Shown here in pieces: positions 1 to 11,064 of a stretch of 64,000 nucleotides of DNA; within the stretch, counting starts at the first letter, position 1; every line of letters starts with the position of its first letter. Source of the DNA: Cunninghamella blakesleeana (Eukaryota > Mucoromycota > Mucoromycetes > Mucorales > Cunninghamellaceae); contig JAFCIZ010000001.1 in assembly GCA_017871115.1 (NCBI GenBank), positions 725,501-789,500 of the forward strand, given 5' to 3'. Both the position numbers and the translations under genes were made by a program. The notes under the pieces were generated by a model that made no database searches, had not been told where the DNA came from, and was given only the letters and a program-made list of their open reading frames with translations.

Positions 1-2192
1 CAGCGGGTGGGCCTTCCTTTAAAGTTTTTGATAAGAACATATTGTCACCCATACCAAGACGACGACCAGTTTCTTTACCAATGGCCAATTGATCCCCAGT
101 AATCATTTTCACTTGAACACCTAAAGCGATAGCACGATCAATGGTTTCCTTTGTATCAGAACGAGGAGGATCGTAAATGGGTAATAAACCAATTAATCGG
201 AACCCTTTACCTTCTCCATCTACTTGGCCATTGGGGACTTCATCAACAGCAACAGCTAAAGCACGGAGACCACGACGAGCAAATTCGTCTACATCGTCAT
301 TTAAAGCCTTGATCTGTTCTTCGGTTTTGTCTCTTGAGCAAAGATCCAAAATAGTGTGGGACATACCTTTTGTCACACGACAAACAACACCGTCTGATTG
401 TCTTTTGTAAGTAATTTCGGTACGTTTAACAACAGGGTTAAAAGGCTTAAATTCTAATTCTTCAATACCAGCACGAGCCATGGTAGGATCAGGTAAGGAA
501 TTGGTAATACAGAAATCGATAGCATCTTGGTTTTCAGTACGGCAAGCAAAAGCCGACAATTGAACAATATCATCACCGTTGAATTCTGCATAGGCTTTGA
601 TGGTAGGTTTATCAACAATTAATTTATTTAATGTTAAAGTTCCTGTTTTGTCAGAACATAAGATGGTGACAGCAGCCATTTCTTCAATAGCAGTAATACG
701 CGTAACAATAGCTTTATGTTCAGCCAATTGTTTAGCACCGATAGCGAGAGTAACAGATAATACAGTTGGCATAGCAATAGGGATACCACCGATCAAAAGA
801 ACAAGAACGTTATCTATACCGCGACGATAAGCATAATGGAATCCAGCATACATGACAATAATTTCAATGACTAAAAAGATACCAATAACTAAAAGACAAA
901 AGTTACCAATTTTGGCAAGAATAGTTTGTAAATGACCTTCTTCTTCACCAGCATCGCCAACTAATTTAGCAGCACGACCAAAGAAAGTATTTAAACCAGT
1001 ACCAATTACGATAGCTTCAGCTTCACCTTGTTTACAAGTAGATCCTGAGAAGATTTCGTCCCCAGCTTCTTTACTAACAGGTAATGATTCCCCAGTTAAA
1101 GCAGCTTGATCGATGGAGACTTGACCTTGAGCCTAAAAAAATAAAAACATAATAGAAGGAAGAGAATTTATAATAATAATAATAATGATAATAATGGATA
1201 ATGAAAATAGTAGATTGTAATAGAATAATAGATTGTGAATATATATAAATATAAAAAGAAATAAGGAGACCGAAAAAAAATAAAATAAAAAAAAAAGAAT
1301 TAAATAAAGGTTAGTTCATTTTTAAAAGTCAGATTCTTATTAAATTTTTTTTTTTTTTAGTGGTGATCATTTTTTCTTTTCCTTCTTTTAACTATATTAA
1401 TTTTTAAATATAGAATGATAATAATACGTACAGATATTAAACGACCATCGGCAGGAATAACATCACCAAGTTTAATAGCAATAACATCACCAGGTACCAA
1501 CTATTATGAAATAAAAATTGGGATTAGATCATTTATTCTATTATTATTAATATAGATATTATATATATATATATATATATTTACCTCAGCAGCTTCCATA
1601 GTACGCCATTCACCATCACGTTTAACTTTACATTCTGGAGCCAAAGCAGCCATTAAAGCTTTTACAGCGTTACCAGCTTGACGTTCTTCCATAAAACCAA
1701 TAGTAGCATTAGCTAATAATAAAAGAACAATACCAATAAAATCAGGATAATCAGGTGGTTTGCCATCCCCGTTGGCTAAAGCAATAGATACAATAGCAGC
1801 AGCTTCCATGACCCAAGATAAAGGATTCCACATGAATCCTAAAAATTGATAGAATGGATTGACTGACTTTTGTTCCAATTTATTATGTCCAAATTTTTCA
1901 ATACGTCTAGCCGCTTCATCTGATGATAACCCTTTTTCTGTAGTTCTACGAGAAAGTAGAAGAGGATCATTTATTTTATTTTATATATTGATTAAAAGAA
2001 AAAAAAAAAAACATATAGAATTGTATTAATAAAAGAATACGATTGTTTTATATATCTGTCAAGTATTTAGAAAGATGCTTACTGTAATAATTCAAATACA
2101 TCACCGGGCTCCATAGTAGATAAATCATATTTATCTTTATCATATAATTCTTCAACAGTTAATGATTGTAAGTTCCCAGTCTTTTCTGACAT
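1..2192 (-). CDS. PMA1: Plasma-membrane H+-ATPase, P-type (N-terminal part, cut by window edge)
   Basis: Electrogenic proton pump of the fungal plasma membrane; ATP hydrolysis drives H+ export and powers nutrient uptake. Exons on the minus strand: 2192-2083, 1945-1585, 1500-1432 and 1132-1, all GT-AG and in frame, giving about 557 visible residues of the roughly 900 usual for the family. Visible landmarks are the actuator loop TGES (about residue 193), a membrane segment with the [16 protein letters not shown] sequence, the phosphorylation motif CSDKTGTLT (Asp near residue 340) and the hinge [20 protein letters not shown] near the cut end. The start is the first ATG of an N-terminus beginning [10 protein letters not shown]. 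The C-terminal membrane half and autoinhibitory tail lie outside the window. Subfamily (IIIA) is clear from the lack of other P-type signatures and the close match to fungal Pma1 motifs. Confidence 0.95.
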
Positions 2193-4587
2193 GGTAGTAT
2201 ATATTAAAAGGAAAGTGGGTTAATGTAAAATAGAAGGATATTGTTGTGTGGGGGAATTAATATATATATATATTTAAGATGATTTTCTTATTTTATGTTT
2301 TTATTTTAATAAAAAAATAAAAGAAAATAATATTAATATATATATATATATATAATATTAATCGAAAAAAAAACGAAAAAAAAGAAAAAAGGTAAGAAAG
2401 AAAAAGAAAAAGAAATCAAAATCAATTAAAAAGAAGTAATGAATATATATATGAAAAAAGGGGAAATAGATAGATAAAAAAAATATAGATAAAAGTAAAA
2501 AAAAAGAGTGCGGTATTTCAATACCATTCTAAAATAGGCAAAGGGGGTCAATTTTATATATGCATGGTTTAAAAAACTTTTGGCTATTTTTTTTTTAATA
2601 TTCTTTATTTTGAAAAAAAAAAAAAAAGGTGGAACTCTCCCTATTTTTTTATCAACTATAATCCATTAATACCTCCCATTTTTAAAAAAAAAAAAAACTC
2701 GTACGTACTTGTAAAAAAAACAATATCAAATTCTTTTCTTTCTTTTCTCTTATTTATAATGATTCCCCTTATTTTTATCGATCGTCTTAAAAAAGTTGAA
2801 CGAGAAAAGTAAAGCTTTCTATTTTTTACGCCACTATAAATACGATATCATAGTCTTTTTTTTTATAACAGTATTTGATTCGTTTAATAATTGTAATAAT
2901 AATAATAATATTAAAAAAAAAAAGAAATGGAAGAATAGTATCATATGATCATTTCATTCATTAATAAATTAATGAATGATTCTCGAAAATAGTAAAAATA
3001 CTAATCACTTTTTTTTTTATCATTATTATTCTATTTCTATTTTACATTTACATTTATTTTTCTTTTTCTATTTTCTTTTTCTATTTTGCATATTTTATAA
3101 TAGAAAAATGTTTCTTATTTTCCTATAGGATAAAATCCCCTTTCGAAAAAACTTTTTATATTTCTCGCTCTTTTTTTATTATTTCCCCTCAAGAAAATAT
3201 GCAGATTATTTTTTGTAAACATAAACTATAATTGCCTAATCCTCCGTTCCCCTTTCTTTCTTTTTTTTCGATATTTTGAAATTATAATAAAAAATAATGA
3301 CTTGTAAAATAATTAGTAAAAGCCTAATTATTATTTTGTTAGTTTATTATGATAATGAAATCAGGATCATAAATAAAAAAAAAAAAAATAATCAGTCCAT
3401 TAAATATTAATTGATTTTTAATTGTGTTTTTTCTTTTTTTTTACAAGTCATTTGATAAACAATTAATATAGAAGCTTTTTTATTTATTATTTTATAAATA
3501 TTTATTATCATTTCATGATGGTGGTATATGTATATACATATATATATATATATAAACGATGATCTCGAAAAAAAAAAAAAAAAAAAGGTTAAATGCTTTT
3601 CAAGGAGATGGACGAAAGAGACAGAGAATGTACAAAAAAAAATAAAAATGAACGAGAATAAGCGAGGGAAGAGCTTGAAACTATAATTTCTTATCAAAAA
3701 GAAATAAAAACAGAGTAATAATGATAACCAAAGGTATATATAAATATATATAACAAAAGGAGTGGTGGTAAGTGGGTAATTCTGATGGAAACACTAGAAA
3801 AAATGAATTGCATGAAAATCAAACCCGGAGTTTATATATGAAATATATTCATTTATCTTTTACTTCTATGGAATTTCATATAATAATGATGATGCATCAT
3901 CTTACTTTTACATATTCATTAATTATTATCATGATTTCCCCATTATCAATTATTATCTTTCTATCTATAATCAGTAATGATAATAAAAAGATATGATCCT
4001 TTTCTAAAAATGGATTCGATGATGGTTCACATTAATAAATACATATTCCAATATAAATATATATTTTCTATACATACGTACATATAAAATGTTGAGGGAG
4101 GGGGGGGGGAGGAGATATAATATATATATATGTATTTAAATATAAATCCTAATTATATTTAAATATATATTTTTTATTTATATTTAAATATTACATATAT
4201 TTATTTTTATATAAATATATACAAAAGTATTATTTACTTTAAACCTTGTTTTACCATATAATAATACGTTTATTCATCCTCCTATTTTTAAAAAGTCTCT
4301 TTTATTATTATTAATCCCCCTTAAATCCATTTTAACAATTCTATCTATCTATTTATATTTATTATTATAATTTAGATTCATTTTTATTTTATCCGTTGCC
4401 ATCGATACTGGTTTTATTTACATATTTATTTATTTAACTGTTGATATTGCATCAATATTATTATTTCTTTGATGACAATCATTTCCTTCTTATTCTCTAA
4501 AACATATATAATGCAATGTCTGTGGGCTAACATACATTATATTTATTTATTGACAAAAAGGATTTTCAGATTATGTATATGTGTATG

Positions 4588-4618
<31 letters not shown>

Positions 4619-4687
4619 GCGTGGGTGAAAATCATTTTAAAAAACAATTATAAAAGAGAGGTGTGGATAGTATATAAATATAATATA

Positions 4688-4731
<44 letters not shown>

Positions 4732-4793
4732 TATTATCATTTTTAATCTATTTATTCATATATGTTGTCGTGTTTTCTAATTGATTTCTTTTC
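2193..4793. other. Intergenic, 2.6 kb: H+-ATPase promoter side and methyltransferase 3' side
   Basis: Longest gene-free stretch of the window. Short open frames here (for example 3407-3697 minus and 3772-3996 plus) are built from phenylalanine, isoleucine and lysine runs and have no recognisable domain, so no gene is called. It holds several (TA)n tracts (about 3537-3554, 4591-4614, 4692-4727), a perfect inverted repeat at 2954-2979 and an isolated G-rich run at 4094-4113. The part next to 2193 must contain the promoter of the H+-ATPase gene, but no element could be assigned. Confidence 0.6.
2954..2979. repeat. Perfect inverted repeat, 12-bp arms
   Basis: Arms TCATTCATTAAT and ATTAATGAATGA are separated by AA. 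It lies about 765 bp upstream of the H+-ATPase start codon. Cruciform, dimeric factor site or chance in AT-rich DNA are all possible. Confidence 0.6.
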
Positions 4794-5786
4794 CTATTTT
4801 TTCTTTTCTTTTTGTAAAATCATAGAATGGATAGGTCTACCGTCTTCAATCCATTCCAGCCTATCCACTAAAATAGTTAGATTTAAATCTCGAGCAAACT
4901 GATTTAATTCCCCAGGATATAGTCTTTTTTCTTTTTTTGGGAAATAATACGGTTGCTGCTGTTGGTCGTGATGATCTATAAAATGAGAAATAACCATTAA
5001 TCCGCCAGGTTTTAAAAATAAAGTCGGTAATAAAGGTAACAATGGCCGATTAAAAAATCGAATGGTAATAATCATATCAAAAGTTGTATTCGTTGGTATT
5101 ATCGTTTCATTATCGTTATTATTATTATTATCATCATCTCCCTTTTCTTTCATTTTCCATGTTCCATCCATTAATAATTTAGCATATGCAAATTGGATTC
5201 GATCTTGCACTGATTGTGTCATCGATTGGAATCGTTGATAAGCTCCAGGCAAATAATCCACTCCTATTCCATGCCATGTTGGATTATTTAATAAAATATA
5301 GGTTAAATCTCTGCCTGATCCACATCCTATATCCAAAATATTAATCCTATCATTCTCCTTTTTATTTATTTTTTGTTGTTGTTGAGATGATAGTATTGAT
5401 CGAATCAATGGCATATGATCTAAAAATAAACCATGAGGACGGAATAATAGCCATGGTGGATATCGTGCTCCCGTTGATAGATATCCTAATTGTTGTACTT
5501 TATCCCAAAACCCAACCATTGTAGTAGTATCGAATATATACTGAGGCCGCCAACCACGAGATTTTAAAAAACCATACGCATCATTATAATTTGAGCAAGT
5601 GGAGGTGACTAAAGCAAACGGAATAGGTCTGGGTGGTAACTCGCCTAAACGATAAGCTAGTTCTTTAAAAGGAATATTAGTAGAAGGTGCAATATGCCTT
5701 TTTAAATACTCTTGGCTTGGTCGTACATCTAAACATAGTTGACTGTGTTTTTTCCAGTGTAATAATTGTTGTTTAATACATGACAT
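4794..5786 (-). CDS. Rhodanese-like domain fused to SAM-dependent methyltransferase
   Basis: Single-exon, 330 aa. Residues about 15-100 resemble a rhodanese domain: CLDVRPSQEYLKRHI, then a proline-bounded LGELPPRPIPF strand, and a candidate catalytic-loop Cys in VTSTCSNYNDAY followed by a KSRGW helix end. The usual loop Gly and Arg/Ser are missing, so sulfurtransferase activity is doubtful. Residues about 150-310 form a class I methyltransferase: motif I is NILDIGCGSGRDLTYIL, followed by an acidic GIGVDYLPG strand end (motif II) and a FDMIITIRFFNRPLLP segment where motif IV is expected. An asparagine/aspartate-rich insertion lies between motifs II and IV. The substrate cannot be told; small-molecule thiol, tellurite-type or tRNA methylation are all conceivable. 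Cytosolic by default, since no signal or membrane segment is seen. It is divergent from the peroxiredoxin gene. Confidence 0.8.
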   Translation of the reverse strand: MSCIKQQLLHWKKHSQLCLDVRPSQEYLKRHIAPSTNIPFKELAYRLGELPPRPIPFALVTSTCSNYNDAYGFLKSRGWRPQYIFDTTTMVGFWDKVQQLGYLSTGARYPPWLLFRPHGLFLDHMPLIRSILSSQQQQKINKKENDRINILDIGCGSGRDLTYILLNNPTWHGIGVDYLPGAYQRFQSMTQSVQDRIQFAYAKLLMDGTWKMKEKGDDDNNNNNDNETIIPTNTTFDMIITIRFFNRPLLPLLPTLFLKPGGLMVISHFIDHHDQQQQPYYFPKKEKRLYPGELNQFARDLNLTILVDRLEWIEDGRPIHSMILQKEKKK

Positions 5787-7063
5787 TCAGATATAGTCTT
5801 TTTCCTCTTATAATTATTATTATTATCAAAAGGAACAAGAGCTTCAATCATAAATAATATAAAAAAAATGAAAGAGTGAAAAAAAAAAAAAAAAAAAAAT
5901 AGCCACCTAGTAAAAATAAATCGCGGAGATTAAAATGGCCGAATAAAAAAATAAAAGTAGATGTGTCAAAAGAAAAAAAAAATACATGACAACAACCTAT
6001 TTTGGTAGTTTGACTTTTTGGATCACATCCCCATGTTACTACTACTATCGATACTAATATGTATAAAAAATGAATTTTTAAAAATAAATATACTCACGTA
6101 TTTATACAAAAATAAAGATTTATATATGGCCATTTAAAGAGGTTTTAAATAAGGTAAAAAAATAAAAAAACAAAAAGGAAAGGAAAAGATAGAGTACAAA
6201 CAATATATACGTAATGATGACGATGATGATCACGATTTATATTTTAAGTGCATACGTACGTAATGATGATAATTTTTTTTACTCTTAATGTTTTACAGTA
6301 AATGATCAAAAAAAATACCAATCACTCAAGCTATTTATTTTTTAAAAAAACGTTGGTTCATTGCGTACATTATCATTAATCCAATTATATTTAATCCAAT
6401 CATCTAAAGTATTATTTTCAATAGATTAGTTTATTTTTTTCAAATGTTTTTAATGGACTCCGACAAATATGAAATAAAACAGGAGAAGAAGAAAAAATAA
6501 AATAAAAAATCGTACCATTGATTTGATCCTATAATATTCATTTTATTTTTTATATCTCGTAAAAAAAATAGTCTATATCTGTGTATTGTTTCTCATTTTT
6601 CTCGCTCTCTTTTTTTTAATATTTATTTTTTTTAAAAAAAATGGAATGAAATGAATGAAACGATTAAGTATATCTAATTTTCTCTTTTTTTTTTTTTTTT
6701 TACTTAAATAGTAGAATGGTTGTGCATGTAAAATCCCAAAAAAACAAAAGTGCCAAAATTTTTTAAACATTCAGCCAAATTTTCTCTCGCGCGATGGGTA
6801 CGGACTTTTAAAAAATTTGTAACCAATTCGTACAATTTTTCCTTTTATTAAAAATCAAATCTATTATTTTTTTTTTCTTCCTCTTTTCTTCCTCTTTTTC
6901 TTTTTTATTACTCTTTTTTAAATTATTATAGTCACTTTTTTTTTTAACCCTTCACTTTTTATACATATATATAAAAACAAAGTTTATTTTTAATTGCTTA
7001 CATATATATATATATATATAAACATTCACATTATAACCATTATAATATATAATTAAATCAAAT
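5787..7063. other. Intergenic, divergent promoter region (methyltransferase / peroxiredoxin)
   Basis: AT-rich with poly-A and poly-T tracts. It holds TACGTA-type palindromic cores near 6208-6212 and 6253-6262 and a pyrimidine-rich stretch (about 6868-6955) before the peroxiredoxin start. The open frame at 6573-6770 is lysine/phenylalanine low complexity and is not called. Confidence 0.5.
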
Positions 7064-7853
7064 ATGACAATTCGACTTGGTTCATTAGCACCCGACTTCA
7101 CAGCTCATTCTACCAAAGGTACTATTCATTTTCATGAATTTCTTGGTGACAGTTGGGGGATTCTTTTCTCTCATCCTGCTGATTTCAGTAAGTATTTACA
7201 TGTTATTACTATCATTTAGTTTATGAAATTTCTACTTTTCTTTCGTATTTTTATGTTTGCACATATATTTTATTATTATCACTAATTTTTTTTTTATTAC
7301 TTTTTATCTTCTCTTTATCATTGTAGCACCAGTATGTACCACAGAACTTGGATTAGTAGCTGCTCTTCATAGTGAATTTGAAGAACGTAATGTCAAAGTG
7401 ATAGGATTATCAGCCAATGGATTATCAGAACATGATCAATGGATTAAAGATATTAACGAAGTAAATAATGTGAATTTACAATTCCCTATTATTGCTGATG
7501 GTGATCGTCATGTCTCAATATTATATGATATGTTGGATAATCAAGACCCTACCAACGTAGATAATGATGGGATTCCTTATACAGTTCGCTCAGTCTTTGT
7601 CATTGATCCTTCAAAAATCGTTCGTTTAATCATGTCATACCCTGCTTCTACGGGTAGAAATTTTGATGAAATCTTACGTGTCGTGGATTCTTTACAATTA
7701 GGGGATCAACATAAAATTACAACACCAGGTAATTGGAAACGTGGAGATGATGTGATTGTTCATCCGGATTTATCTACGGCTGAAGCTCAAAGGGTATTTA
7801 AAGATGTTCGTGTTATTAAACCTTATTTACGGTTGACCTCTTCTCCATTTTAA
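7064..7853 (+). CDS. 1-Cys peroxiredoxin (PRDX6-like)
   Basis: Thiol peroxidase that reduces H2O2 and organic hydroperoxides. Two exons, 7064-7187 and 7327-7853, give 216 aa. The intron interrupts the codon just before the active site; after splicing the peroxidatic motif reads TPVCTTE with Cys at residue 45, preceded by the conserved FSHPADF segment. The second half carries the 1-Cys subfamily features (FPIIADGDR, RSVFVIDP, NWKRGDDVIVHP). Length fits PRDX6-like proteins of about 220 aa. No N-terminal mitochondrial presequence is evident, unlike yeast Prx1, so a cytosolic location is more likely. Start codon choice is firm because the conserved N-terminal LGSLAPDF begins four residues after it. 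Confidence 0.95.
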
Positions 7854-8238
7854 AAAAAAATTCAAATCAAACCAAAACGAAGCTATATTATTATTATTAT
7901 TATTTTTTAATATCTCCTTTATCATCATTTTTTTTTCTTATTTCTCCTTTCCCCCCCTTCTTTTCTCTCTCCCTCGAAAATAATTATTATTAATTATTCT
8001 TATTCTTATCATATCATCACTATCGTATTAATATTGTATTATTTGTATCGATTGCATATATTGTTATTACTATTATTATTTTTGTTTTTTTATACAAGTA
8101 TGTGTGTAATCTGTTTATATATATAAATTAATTAATGTAACTTTTTAAATTTTTTTTCCCGTTATTCAATAATAAATATTCCACTTTTTTTTTTTTTTTT
8201 TTTTAAAAAAAAATAGACTTTATTTCTAAATTCATTTT
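7854..8238. other. Convergent 3' region (peroxiredoxin / FKBP)
   Basis: Holds only untranslated DNA. A 20-nt T run at 8185-8204 is followed directly by a 9-nt A run, and pyrimidine-rich sequence lies around 7935-7976. No gene is seen. Confidence 0.6.
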
Positions 8239-9382
8239 TTAAATTTTATTTGACTTGGTAGCTTTTTTATTGGATGGAGAGGGTGCTTTTTTAGCTGGAA
8301 CTTCTGATTCTTTTGCTGCATCATTTTTTTTTGAGTATAAAAAAACAACCACAAATAAAGTAAGCATAATACCAGTAGAAAGAAGGAAAGCAGGTGATTG
8401 GAATCTATAAATATAAAAAAGCGTACATCCATAAATATAAAAAGAATTTTTTTTTTTGTTTCATATTTCACATTCCATATATATATTAAACTTACTGAGC
8501 AAAACGGTCTACTTCAGCAGATTTATCAGTAGCATGACCAGTATGATCAAAAGTATGTTTACCGGGATTAATATCCATTAATTCTACTTCAAATACTAAA
8601 GTTGCTCCAGGTGGAATAGTACCAGCTCCACGATCTCCATAAGCAAGATCGGGAGGAATTACCAATTTACGTTTTTCACCTATACACATACTAAGATGAT
8701 ATTTTTTAAAAATAAAATAAAGTAAAATAAAATATTATATATATAGTTTTAAAATTCATATCATTTATGCATTATCATTATAATTTAATTTTATTATAAT
8801 TATTTATACATGTTACGCGTATATACTCTCTTTCTATTTCATTTATTATATATATATATATATATGTATACTTACTTTTTTAAACCATTATCCCAGCCAC
8901 GAATAACTTGTCCTACACCTAAAGTGAATTCAAGAGGTTGGTTTCTGTCTACACTGCTATCAAACTTGGCACCTGTATCAAATAAAGTTCCAGTATAATG
9001 CATCGATAGTTTATCACTATATACACACATATACATACATGCACACATACATATATGTATATATAAATAAAGAAGAAATATATTTATTTTTAGTTGTAGG
9101 TATATTTCTAGTTATCTACCTTGTTATATATATATATATGTTTACCCATCATGGGAACGTCTTGTACATAATTCTTCTGGTACTTTATGTTTGATACCTA
9201 TATAGTTTATACATATATTTATAGAAATAGTTTCAATAAAACTATACTTTTACTTTCTTTCACTCTCACGCCTATATTTCTTTTTAAATATTACCAATTT
9301 GAAGTTTAGTAGGTGGTTCACTAATAGCTTGAACAGAGGAAATAGCAGCAACACTAGCTAATAAATAAGATAAAATACGCAT
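8239..9382 (-). CDS. FKBP-type peptidyl-prolyl isomerase, ER (FKBP2-like) with C-terminal membrane anchor
   Basis: Proline isomerase of the secretory pathway and a likely FK506 binder. Exons (minus): 9382-9295, 9197-9146, 9016-8876, 8690-8496 and 8404-8239, in frame, 213 aa. Residues 1-19 are a signal peptide ([19 protein letters not shown]). The FKBP fold runs about 27-140, with [38 protein letters not shown] and a closing [11 protein letters not shown] strand, all typical of FKBP2/FKBP13. Unlike the usual short ER-lumen FKBP2, the last exon encodes a hydrophobic segment (about residues 164-182, [19 protein letters not shown]) followed by a Lys/Ser/Pro-rich tail. This predicts a type I membrane protein with the isomerase in the lumen and a basic cytosolic tail. 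Confidence 0.92.
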
Positions 9383-10182
9383 AATAATTATGATGTAAAA
9401 GCGCGAATAATAATAATAATAATAAACAGAAGCAAAAGAGAAAGAAAAAAAAAAAGAAAAAAAGAGTGGGTTAAAATAAAATTTAAAAATTTAGCTTTAA
9501 CCAATAAAATCAACCCACCAAAAATAATCTGGCCTTTAAAATTTGATTCGAAATAAAAAAGGCTTGCAAGTAGATAATATTAAACTCTTTTAAAGTATTT
9601 CCTTTTCATTCTTTTTTTTTTTAAAAAAAAAAAAGAAAAAAAAAGTAAAGCTTGTATTTGAATATATATATATATATATATATTATCAGTTATACGCGAC
9701 TTATTTTTTAACAGCAGATACTTATTCTTTTTTTATTATTTAAATATGCAAAATACAAAATAACTCTTTAGGTACAATTTTATGATTATTTTATATATTT
9801 CAAGTATTCAAATAGATATATCATCTGTTTTATTGAATGAATAAAAATATATTATTAAAATCTACTAAATAGCTTGATATATATATTTATCTTATGAATT
9901 AAAAAAAATTCTAACCAAGGTTTTTGGTCTAATACCGAGGAAAATTCAATAAAGTGGTCAATTTCATTAAAAGCACCACTTCTTTTCTTATTTTCCCATA
10001 GTGCCCCGTTAAATCACTAACGTGGCAATTTTGGTAGGGGAACAAAAGTAAAAAGAAAAAAAAATATAAAAATTTATTTGCAAAGCCGAGGATATAGTAC
10101 TATATTAAAGTACATTATGCCACTTTGAAATCATTTTATAAAGTGATCAGCTTTTGTGGAAAATTTATAAAAAAATTATAGA
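9383..10182. other. Intergenic, upstream of FKBP gene
   Basis: Divergent promoter region. It contains a CCAAT core (about 9500), a T11A12 tract at 9612-9634 and a (TA)n tract near 9662-9682. No gene is recognised. Confidence 0.5.
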
Positions 10183-10818
10183 ATGGATTTCCTTTTATGG
10201 GACACAAAGAATCCCAGAGAATATGTAGTAAGAGGATTGTTAGGCTATTTAAAAGATAGGCAAAAGTCAGATAGAGTAGTTTCAAAAGGTAAAAAGTTTT
10301 TCCCTTTATTGTAATAATTATTATATCTTTAATTAAGAGGAGAAACCAAGTCGAGATATTCCTAAAGCGATCATTGATAAAAAGATCGCTAAATCGGGAA
10401 AAGAGGATGAGGCTCATTTTAAAAAAGGTGATGACCCGATGAATGATACTTTGATGATACATACGTACCATTTTATTTTTTTTAATAATAAAACCAAAAG
10501 ATGATAATGATTTATTATTATGAATAAAAAGTAGATCGATTTATGAAATAATAAACGAAAAAAAAGAAAAAAACCGCTTGTTCTAGATATTAATTGTTTT
10601 TTAAGACAAAAAGGTCTTTTTTGAAAAAAGTTGTACAAAAAAATAAATAAATAATACTCATTCAAAAGGTTTTAGAGCTATTTTTAAAAAATAACGTAAA
10701 ACAAAAATGAGGCTTCTTTATTTTTATAAAAGAAGTACAATTATTATATTTATTGTTATTGTTTATTATTGTTTTTTAGAATATAAATGGATCTGCTGCT
10801 TTGAAGTGATCAGCTTTT
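10127..10818 (+). repeat. Pair of imperfect direct repeats flanking the doubtful small gene
   Basis: The 15-bp word AAGTGATCAGCTTTT occurs at 10141-10155 and 10804-10818. Both copies are preceded by CTTTGA; in the left copy a 13-bp insert separates the two parts. Spacing is about 660 bp. No matching inverted termini were seen, so the pair could mark an old duplication or an inserted element. Confidence 0.4.
10183..10504 (+). CDS. Doubtful small spliced gene, unknown product (about 90 aa)
   Basis: Not recognised. An ATG at 10183 opens a frame (MDFLLWDTKNPREYVVRG) that reaches a donor AAAG|GTAAAA after 10288. A 49-nt AT-rich intron ends AATTAAG, and the second exon 10338-10504 stays open in the matching phase to a TGA, giving about 90 aa. 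The second exon is charged (Lys, Asp, Glu) and uses GCG, TCG and CCG codons, rare in this window. The locus is less AT-biased than flanking spacer DNA, and the antisense frame is also open (10136-10471), so coding status is uncertain. It could be a decayed gene or mobile-element fragment. It lies between two copies of a direct repeat (10127-10155 and 10798-10818). Confidence 0.3.
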
Positions 10819-11064
10819 AGAATAAATAAAAAGGTTGCAAGGTCTCGACATTTCATAATTATTATCAAATTTACTCAATCAGCATTTCGTACTACTTTGA
10901 TTAACCAACCAAAAAAAAGATTTCTTTTTTTCACCCTTACTCCTTTTTTTTTTTTTATTTCACTTCCGTTTTTTTTTTTTTTACACACTTTCCTTTCCTT
11001 TCCTTTCCTTTTTTTTTTAATAATAATAATAATAATAAGAATAATAACAACTATAATATATAGA
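10505..11064. other. Intergenic, 5' side of small membrane-protein gene
   Basis: Contains the right-hand copy of the direct repeat and a long pyrimidine-rich tract (about 10921-11018), as expected just upstream of a fungal start codon. An upstream ATG at 10897 would add only this tract's phenylalanine/leucine translation to the next gene and is not used. Confidence 0.5.

Noticed and set aside
3407..3996. Two short frames in the 2.6-kb spacer
   Set aside because: Composition follows homopolymer tracts; no start context, splice partners or domain.
10136..10471. Antisense frame of 111 codons opposite the doubtful microgene
   Set aside because: Purely hydrophobic low-complexity translation with no domain. 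It weakens the plus-strand call but is not itself convincing.
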